This document shows, piece by piece, positions 38,762 to 44,141 of a stretch of 44,141 nt of DNA. The translations under genes were made by a program, and so were the position numbers. The notes below the pieces were generated by a model that was not told the origin of the DNA, did not search any database, and was given only the letters and a program-made list of their open reading frames with translations. The number at the start of each line of letters is the position of its first letter. Position 1 is the stretch's first letter. The DNA comes from Alphaproteobacteria bacterium. GTDB taxonomy: Bacteria > Pseudomonadota > Alphaproteobacteria > Micavibrionales > Micavibrionaceae. The stretch lies in assembly GCA_021775965.1 (NCBI GenBank), contig JAJFGV010000118.1, positions 1 to 44,141 of the forward strand. Reading direction: 5' to 3'.

Positions 38762-39832
38762 CTACGCCGCCTCGGATAAGCTTTCGCGCGCTTTGATCTC
38801 GGCAAAGTAATCAAGATAGGCCTGCACGGTTTTTTCCTTGGTAAATTCGTTCAAATACCGCTCATAAGCATTTTGAGCCAGCTTCGCCGCCAACGCCTTA
38901 TCTTCAATCATGCGGGCAATCGCCGCCTGCATCTGCTCCTCATTATCCACCCCGACCAACAGGCAATCTTCCTCGTGCCGAACAAACTGACGCGGCCCAT
39001 CAGAATCAGTGGTAATAAGCGGCGTTTTTTGTGCCCAGGCCTGCACAAACACCGTCCCGAACGGCTCGAACCGCGAGGGCAAAATGCAAATATCCGCCGC
39101 CTGCAAAAGCGCCGCCCGGTCTTCGCGCCAACCCAATAATTTCACGCGCTCGCCAACATTCAGATCGGCAATAAGCTGCTCCAGTTCTGCCCGCTGTGGC
39201 CCTTCCCCGGCGATCCAGGTATGAACGCCATCCATACGGGCCACCACTTTAATCAGCGTATCAAACGCCTTACTCGGGTGCAGACGCCCAAGTGATAACA
39301 AAACCGGGGCATCTTCCGGCGTGCCCAATGCGGCACGGCTCACTGGCGTTTCCACAGCTTCCACTTCTGCAAAATTATTGATCAAATTCACATTATTTTT
39401 CGGCACGCCGTGATCAACCAGATGCTTGCCAATATCCGGCGTAATAACATTAAAGTAATCGGCGCTTTTGAAATATTTGATGTTGTAATAACCACCCAGA
39501 CGCGGCACGACCAGATAACGCGGGATACCCATCTTATTGTTCCATGCCGGCGTTTTTGACGGCGCACGCGCCATCCATCCCTGCACAATATCAGGGCGGA
39601 AACTCTGCATAATTTTTGTCATTTTCCACGGCGTGTAAACATCCAGCCTGCCACCAAAAGGCAGCGTATGGACACGCAAACCGGCCTTTTCAAGGGCCGG
39701 CACACGAATATCATTGGCGCGTGTAACAACCTCAACGTCCTGCCCGGCCTCGGCGAAGGCAATGCACATATCGACAAAGGCCGTTTCGGCCCCGCCATGT
39801 TTTGCCCCGGCCATCACTTCAAGAATTTTCAT
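38762..39832 (-). CDS. Glycosyltransferase family 4 (GT-B fold)
   Basis: Encodes 356 residues. Marks are the N-terminal MKILEVMAGAKHGGAET, the central LSLGRLHPSKAFDTLI, and the sugar-nucleotide region RFEPFGTVFVQAWAQKTPLI. The usual EX7E motif here is E...Q (EPFGTVFVQ), with the second acidic residue replaced. Related enzymes build lipopolysaccharide or other surface glycans. It lies 24 bp after the secreted-protein gene at 39857, probably co-transcribed. Substrate unknown. Confidence 0.93.
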   Translation of the reverse strand: MKILEVMAGAKHGGAETAFVDMCIAFAEAGQDVEVVTRANDIRVPALEKAGLRVHTLPFGGRLDVYTPWKMTKIMQSFRPDIVQGWMARAPSKTPAWNNKMGIPRYLVVPRLGGYYNIKYFKSADYFNVITPDIGKHLVDHGVPKNNVNLINNFAEVEAVETPVSRAALGTPEDAPVLLSLGRLHPSKAFDTLIKVVARMDGVHTWIAGEGPQRAELEQLIADLNVGERVKLLGWREDRAALLQAADICILPSRFEPFGTVFVQAWAQKTPLITTDSDGPRQFVRHEEDCLLVGVDNEEQMQAAIARMIEDKALAAKLAQNAYERYLNEFTKEKTVQAYLDYFAEIKARESLSEAA

Positions 39833-39856
39833 GGGTTCTTGCTCTAGGAAACGTGG

Positions 39857-40528
39857 TTACGGATTTTCTTTGGGTGACGATGTTGATTGCGGATAGCTGA
39901 CCAAACCTGCCCTGAGAAGGGAGAGCATCGAAGACTGCGTCTCATCCATATTGCCAAGAAGAAAGTTACAAGCTTCCGGCGTCGTGACAGGGACTTTCTC
40001 AAATTTGCTGGCTGTGTAATCGCGCGTTTGATCAATCAGATTGAAAATATTCTTAAACTCTTCTTTCTTGGCGTAGTCCTGCGCAAAAACCATATTGTTT
40101 ATATTGGCATCAGACTCTTTTATAACCGGCTCTACCGCTGCGCCCCATATTTCAAAACGACTATCCAGACCAACCTTCATATCGGGGTTATTGTCACCGC
40201 AGGCTTTAATAGCATCAGTAACATCGCGGCGCACTGTCTTCACAGTGTTGACCATATTGTAATTGCTATAGATAGAAGAAAAATGCTGCATCTCTTCGGG
40301 CTTCAGGTTTTCGACAAGCCCCTTGATGGCTGCGCGCATTTGCGCAGCTGGAGCGTTCTCGTCTTCGGCCTTTTCTTCAGCCGCCGTTCCGGCCTCATCT
40401 TTTGAATCCGGTGCGACCTGTTGTTCAGCATTTTGTTCATCCGGGTTAACAGCCCCCGCTTTGGCCCCATCAAAAACAAAAGCCACGGAAATCGTCAAAA
40501 CCGATAAAAAGAAAAATCGTGAGAACAT
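39857..40528 (-). CDS. Secreted hypothetical protein
   Basis: Encodes 223 residues from the ATG at 40528, chosen because it gives a signal peptide (MFSRFFFLSVLTISVAFVF, cleavage near AKA-GAV) and has AGGAAAG 8 bp upstream. The longer frame to 40684 reads into a palindrome and has no RBS. The mature protein is acidic and helix-rich, with a Glu/Ala/Asp-rich linker (about 30-60). Two cysteines that may bond are visible (KACGDNN; PEACNFLLG). No family was recognised. It precedes the glycosyltransferase gene in the same direction. Confidence 0.8.
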   Translation of the reverse strand: MFSRFFFLSVLTISVAFVFDGAKAGAVNPDEQNAEQQVAPDSKDEAGTAAEEKAEDENAPAAQMRAAIKGLVENLKPEEMQHFSSIYSNYNMVNTVKTVRRDVTDAIKACGDNNPDMKVGLDSRFEIWGAAVEPVIKESDANINNMVFAQDYAKKEEFKNIFNLIDQTRDYTASKFEKVPVTTPEACNFLLGNMDETQSSMLSLLRAGLVSYPQSTSSPKENP

Positions 40529-40564
40529 AAGCAAAGCTTTCCTACAAAAAATTATTGAGCCCAT

Positions 40565-40708
40565 AAAGTAGTCGATAATCGAAGTATTTTGTGCCGAAAA
40601 TATTGGGTTTCGAGAACCGGAAGCGTAAATGTATTCTACATACATGCGAACCGGAAGCGCAGAAACCCAATATTTGCAGGCCAAAAGACGATGATTTCCG
40701 ACTACTTT
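40565..40708. repeat. 144-bp nested palindrome
   Basis: Outer arms AAAGTAGTCG (40565-40574) and CGACTACTTT (40699-40708) are perfect. Inside them lie TTTTG-GCC/GGCCAAAA and a perfect 14-bp stem AAATATTGGGTTTC (40598-40611) with GAAACCCAATATTT (40662-40675). The core holds ATGTA...TACAT and two copies of AACCGGAAGCG in direct orientation. The element occupies the upstream region of the secreted-protein gene. It shares the style of the groES-groEL element. Confidence 0.75.
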
Positions 40709-40720
40709 AATCTTAGCATA

Positions 40721-40750
40721 AAAAAAAACCGCCGGGAAACCCCCGGCGGT
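40721..40750 (-). terminator. Strong intrinsic terminator
   Basis: ACCGCCGGG and CCCGGCGGT form a 9-bp GC-rich stem with a 5-base loop (40728-40750). On the minus strand it is followed by eight Ts. It ends the transcript of the 41-residue peptide gene and its structured 3' region. Confidence 0.9.
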
Positions 40751-40830
40751 AAGGAAGGCCTGTTATAACTTAGCTCCGGACTTCATATACTTGCGGGGTA
40801 ATGAAGCAGTCCGAAAAATCATACAGGCCA
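40751..40830 (-). ncRNA. Structured RNA region before the terminator
   Basis: GGCCTGT (40757-40763) pairs with ACAGGCC (40823-40829). Within it CGGAC (40777-40781) pairs with GTCCG (40809-40813), then TTCAT (40782-40786) with ATGAA (40801-40805), with a 3-nt bulge. This is a compact multi-stem fold next to the terminator, read on the minus strand with it. It may be a stable 3' untranslated region, a separately processed small RNA or a regulatory switch. I recognise no known family. Confidence 0.45.
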
Positions 40831-40916
40831 GGCACATGACATAAGAGATAAAATGTTAAAACCCAACTTTTACTAAATTAATGGACGGGCGGTCCTGCCT
40901 TCCCCAAGGCGTTCCC

Positions 40917-41042
40917 CTAGGACCTCTCCCGTCTCTTCCCAACCTTCTGCTTTCCCTCAAGCGCTGGTCTGGTCGTCAAGCTCATTGCACCGATCCCCAG
41001 GCATAAAAAACCGAACAAAGCTGCAATAAAACCTACAAACAT
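40917..41042 (-). CDS. 41-residue small membrane peptide
   Basis: The ATG at 41042 follows GGGGAAAG by 5 bp and opens a frame of 41 residues ending at TAG (40917-40919). It starts with one membrane helix (MFVGFIAALFGFLCLGIGAM) and ends in a strongly basic tail (KQKVGKRRERS). Good RBS, coding-like composition and a following terminator support it. Such small single-pass peptides are often regulators of membrane complexes; its partner is unknown. Confidence 0.6.
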   Translation of the reverse strand: MFVGFIAALFGFLCLGIGAMSLTTRPALEGKQKVGKRRERS

Positions 41043-41310
41043 ATTTCTTTCCCCAATATATTTACCATAACATTAAACAAGTAAATACAAAGTAAATAAA
41101 ATTCAAAATTAATTTATTCGGGATTTATTCATGGTTTTTATTTGATAGTATTTAAATAAAAATTGTATAAAATTTTAGATAAATTGTTTTCTTCTTCACC
41201 GACACTTAAAAAGCTTCACATTTACAATGATTTAGGGTTGTCACAGCCCTTATTTTGTGAATACTTAGACACCTTGACAAATTGCCCGGAGAAAACGGAG
41301 TAAAACCGAC

Positions 41311-42462
41311 ATGACATTAAAAGCTTCCAAGCGTTCCGATATCCCGATGTTTCGGGCGCTGGACATCCTACGCGAGGCCAATAAAAGGGCCGCTGACGGC
41401 GAAAATATCATGCGCCTGGAGGCTGGCTTGCCCTGCTTTGGTGTACCTCAGCCCGTACTCGATTACGCCAAACAGGTCATCGACAGCGATCCGCGCCAAA
41501 CTTATACGGAATCTTTGGGCATGTCCCTGGTGCGCGACCGTATTTCCTTATATTACCGCGACCGCTACGGCGTTGATTTTGATTATTCGCGTGTTGCCCT
41601 GACCGCCGGTTCATCGGGCGGGTTGTCCATGGCCTTTATGAGTGCCTTTGATGTTGGTGACAAGGTTGCAATCTGCACCCCAACCTATCCGCCCTATCGC
41701 AACATCATCAACTCGCTTGGACTTCAGGTTGTTGAAATTCAAACGAGCGCCGAAACCGATTACCAACCAACTGTAGAGCTGCTCGAACAATGCGGAGAAA
41801 AACTCGACGGTCTGGTGATCTGCAGCCCGTCAAATCCAACCGGCACCATGATTGCCGAAGATGAACTGGAAAGAATCTGTAACTGGTGTGATACCAATGG
41901 CGTCCGCCTAATATCTGATGAAGCCTATCACAACATTACTTATGAAGAGCCCGCACAAACAGTCGCCAAATTCACGGACAACGCCATCGTCCTCAACACG
42001 TTTTCAAAATATTTTGCGATGACCGGCTGGCGTTTGGGCTGGATGATTTTGCCCGAAGAGCTAATCGACCGCGTGAAACGGCTGGCTGAAAGTTATTTCG
42101 TATCGCCGCCAACCATTTCCCAGCATCTGGCGTACAAATCTTTTGACCATATGGATGTGCTTGACGGTTATGTCGCCTATTACAAAAAGAACCTCGACAT
42201 CCTCAAAGCCGAACTGCCCAAAGCAGGCTTTGACAAGCTATCAAACGCCAAAGGCGCGTTCTATGTTTATGCCGATGTCCATCACCTGACCAATGACACA
42301 GAGGATTTTTGCCGCCGCATGCTGGGGGAAGCCAAAGTATCGATGACGCCCGGCCTTGATTTTGATGTATCACGCGGCCACACAACGGTGCGAATCTGTT
42401 ATGCTGATGACACCGACGACATTGCCGAGGCCTGCCGACGGTTGCAGGAATGGCAAAAATAA
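41311..42462 (+). CDS. PLP-dependent class I/II aminotransferase
   Basis: Encodes 383 residues of a fold-type I enzyme. Marks are EAGLPCFGVPQPVL, ALTAGSSGGLSMAF, SPSNPTG, LISDEAYHNITYE, the PLP lysine K233 (NTFSKYFAMTGWRLGW) and the C-terminal arginine in VRICYADD. It resembles aspartate aminotransferase-like proteins; the substrate cannot be told. An RBS (CGGAG) precedes the ATG. A TTGACA-like box lies in the AT-rich leader. The pilin-like gene follows 12 bp later and is probably co-transcribed. Confidence 0.92.
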   Translation: MTLKASKRSDIPMFRALDILREANKRAADGENIMRLEAGLPCFGVPQPVLDYAKQVIDSDPRQTYTESLGMSLVRDRISLYYRDRYGVDFDYSRVALTAGSSGGLSMAFMSAFDVGDKVAICTPTYPPYRNIINSLGLQVVEIQTSAETDYQPTVELLEQCGEKLDGLVICSPSNPTGTMIAEDELERICNWCDTNGVRLISDEAYHNITYEEPAQTVAKFTDNAIVLNTFSKYFAMTGWRLGWMILPEELIDRVKRLAESYFVSPPTISQHLAYKSFDHMDVLDGYVAYYKKNLDILKAELPKAGFDKLSNAKGAFYVYADVHHLTNDTEDFCRRMLGEAKVSMTPGLDFDVSRGHTTVRICYADDTDDIAEACRRLQEWQK

Positions 42463-42474
42463 AGAAAGAATCCC

Positions 42475-43182
42475 ATGCATAGAACCAGCAATAGAATAAA
42501 TGAGCGCGGAAATGTTCTCTGGTTTATTCTGATCGCCATTGTTCTTCTTGGCGTTCTGACCGGTATCCTCAGCCGTGGTGGTTCTTCCGTCGATCAAAGC
42601 GGCGACTTTGAGAAAGCCCGCATTCAGGCCAGCCAAATCTTGCGCTACACCAAAAGCTTCGAAACCGCGATCCAGCAAATGCAGCTGCGCGGCGTTAGTG
42701 AAAGTGATATCAGCTTTCAAAATCCAACCACGGCTGTTGATTACACCAATGCCAATTGTGCGCTAGACGACTGCATGATTTTTGATATCGGCGGCGGGTT
42801 AACCTATCGCGACCCACCCGCTGGTGCCAATGACGGCAGTGAATGGATTTTCACGGCTGCCAATAATGTCGGCACCACCGCCGACCCCGTGGGTACAACG
42901 GCGGCCACAACAGGCAATGACATCATTATGTTGATGCCAAATGCGGACACCTCTTTATGTATCCAGATTAATCGTGACCAGGGTGTCGGCACCGCAGGAA
43001 CGCTGCCGATTGAAACCACAGGCATCGCGACGACCGAATTCACAGGAACCTTTGTGGGCGGCGGGCCGACCATTCTTGATGGCGATCCCACGCCTTTTGA
43101 ACTGGATGGGCAATCCGTAGGCTGCTTTACCGACAACGCCGCAAGCATCACTTATTTCTATGCTGTGGTTTTAGAGCGTTAA
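42475..43182 (+). CDS. Pilin-like single-pass protein, paralogue B
   Basis: Encodes 235 residues with the same layout as the gene at 5384: a short basic N terminus, ERGNV, one membrane helix (LWFILIAIVLLGVLTGIL), a helical spine (QASQILRYTKSFETAIQQM) and an extracytoplasmic region with paired cysteines (NCALDDCMIF). Shared motifs are ESDISF, FTGTF and CF near the end. It has no dot/icm neighbour. It lies 12 bp after the aminotransferase, and its stop overlaps the rne stop by 4 bp tail to tail. Function unknown; a minor pilin or pseudopilin is one reading. Confidence 0.75.
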   Translation: MHRTSNRINERGNVLWFILIAIVLLGVLTGILSRGGSSVDQSGDFEKARIQASQILRYTKSFETAIQQMQLRGVSESDISFQNPTTAVDYTNANCALDDCMIFDIGGGLTYRDPPAGANDGSEWIFTAANNVGTTADPVGTTAATTGNDIIMLMPNADTSLCIQINRDQGVGTAGTLPIETTGIATTEFTGTFVGGGPTILDGDPTPFELDGQSVGCFTDNAASITYFYAVVLER

Positions 43183-44141
43183 TCCGTTAGCTTATTCCAC
43201 CAGCCGCTCTTTTTCTTTTTTGGCGTTTCGTTAACAGTCTCATGCTCACTAGGCTCTGGCTTTTTCCGCGCGGGCGCAGCTTTCTTAGCCTTTATCGGCT
43301 CAACACTTTCATCATTGGCGACTTTGGAAGATTTTTTCTCGTCCTTCTTTTCGGGCTTCTTCTCAGGCTCTTTCTTTGCTTCCGGCTTGTCATCTTTATT
43401 ATCACGAGCAGAATCCTTTGCGGCAGGACGACGACCTCTTCTTGGTTTCTCGTCCTTATCCTGATCTTTGGGCTCAACCTCTTTAACATTCCCGTCCGCA
43501 TCCTTAGCGCCATCATTCTTATTATCGCCATCCTTATCATCATTTGGGCGATTGTTACGACCGCGACCGCCTCTACGACCTCTGCGTCTGCTGCTTGTCT
43601 TACGCTCGCCATCTGCGGGCTTTCCATCTTTGGCAACAACCGCTTCGCCGCCGTCCGCCTTATCACTATCCTCGCCGTCAGTGCTGTCTACAGGTTTGGA
43701 AACTTCAATGTTATAGCTCGATGGCGTGATAGTTTCATCAACGCGGATCAAAATGGTGAAATCATAACGCTTCTCGATCTCCGCCAAAGTGCTCTTCTTG
43801 TTGTTCAGGATATAAAGCGCGACATCATTGGACACATGCACAATAATCTGCGCGGCGCGTGAACGCATGCCCTCTTCTTCAATCGCCCGCAGCACAACAA
43901 TCGACATCGCATCACAAGTCCGGGTAATACCGGTACCATTACAATGTGCGCACACATCATATTGCGCCTCAGTCAAACTCGGGTTCATTCTCTGACGCGA
44001 AAGCTCCAGCAAGCCAAACGAAGAAATTCGCCCAACTTGTATGCGCGCACGATCCGTAGAAAGCGCTTCTTTCAGTTTACGCTCAACCTTGCCGTTGTTG
44101 CGACGCTCTTCCATGTCGATAAAATCAATGACAACCAAACC
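43179..44141 (-). CDS. rne: Ribonuclease E/G, C-terminal part (truncated by window edge)
   Basis: The frame runs off the end of the window, so only about 321 C-terminal residues are seen. VVIDFIDMEERRNNGKVE and LLELSRQR are the conserved catalytic core end. CAHCNGTG is the zinc-link motif (CxxC) that joins subunits in RNase E. The rest is a Lys/Asp/Glu/Arg-rich low-complexity tail (about 180-319), typical of the unstructured scaffold that organises the RNA degradosome. The protein decays mRNA and matures rRNA. It is convergent with the pilin-like gene. Confidence 0.95.
   Translation of the reverse strand, partial: GLVVIDFIDMEERRNNGKVERKLKEALSTDRARIQVGRISSFGLLELSRQRMNPSLTEAQYDVCAHCNGTGITRTCDAMSIVVLRAIEEEGMRSRAAQIIVHVSNDVALYILNNKKSTLAEIEKRYDFTILIRVDETITPSSYNIEVSKPVDSTDGEDSDKADGGEAVVAKDGKPADGERKTSSRRRGRRGGRGRNNRPNDDKDGDNKNDGAKDADGNVKEVEPKDQDKDEKPRRGRRPAAKDSARDNKDDKPEAKKEPEKKPEKKDEKKSSKVANDESVEPIKAKKAAPARKKPEPSEHETVNETPKKKKSGWWNKLTD

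Overview
The window looks like a chromosomal segment of an alphaproteobacterium. The support is the alphaproteobacterial Usg protein, an adrenodoxin-type 2Fe-2S ferredoxin, a Cox15-type heme A synthase, a CIRCE-controlled groESL operon and a dnaA/dnaN/recF/gyrB set. A Dot/Icm (IncI-type) coupling module suggests a host- or prey-associated lineage, possibly Micavibrio-like; that placement is inference. Both TAA and TGA are used as normal stops, so the standard code applies. No rRNA genes, CRISPR array or intact insertion sequence were seen. Only one tRNA gene was found.

Layout. 1-805: the edge of an accessory region, with a truncated ORF, a short tRNA 3'-end-like fragment, an AlpA-type regulator and tRNA-Thr(UGU). 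1128-6073: an operon of dotM/icmP, an unknown single-pass protein, dotL/icmO and a pilin-like single-pass protein. 6079-6225: a consensus sigma70 promoter that leads into non-coding sequence. 6330-9728: a Fic-fold protein that lacks the catalytic His, argS, and an orphan gene. 9725-22973: gyrB, recF, dnaN and dnaA on the minus strand in the classical order but split apart. hisC lies between gyrB and recF, and a bioB-bioF-bioD-bioA operon ending in a ferritin-like diiron protein lies between dnaN and dnaA. A Nudix gene broken by an in-frame TGA lies between bioB and dnaA. 23473-25823: rpsT and a three-gene mutM operon. 25930-26073: a probable small RNA with its own promoter and terminator. 26210-28193: an XRE/TrmB-like regulator, an EgtD-like methyltransferase and a SemiSWEET. 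28269-30441: groES-groEL under CIRCE, with a palindromic element between the genes. 30612-33071: usg, ferredoxin, a membrane protein and cox15. 33044-38579: two unknown minus-strand proteins, one of 1504 residues with repeated peptidoglycan-binding-like motifs. 38762-41042: a glycosyltransferase, a secreted protein, a 144-bp nested palindrome and a 41-residue membrane peptide followed by a structured RNA and terminator. 41311-44141: a PLP aminotransferase, a second pilin-like paralogue and the 3' part of rne.

The strongest leads are four. The first is the diiron protein at the end of the biotin operon, where no pimeloyl-forming gene is visible. The second is the Dot/Icm coupling module with its pilin-like gene and a dispersed paralogue. 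The third is the 1504-residue protein. The fourth is a set of compact RNA or palindromic elements outside the genes. All functional assignments come from reading the sequence; no database search was run.
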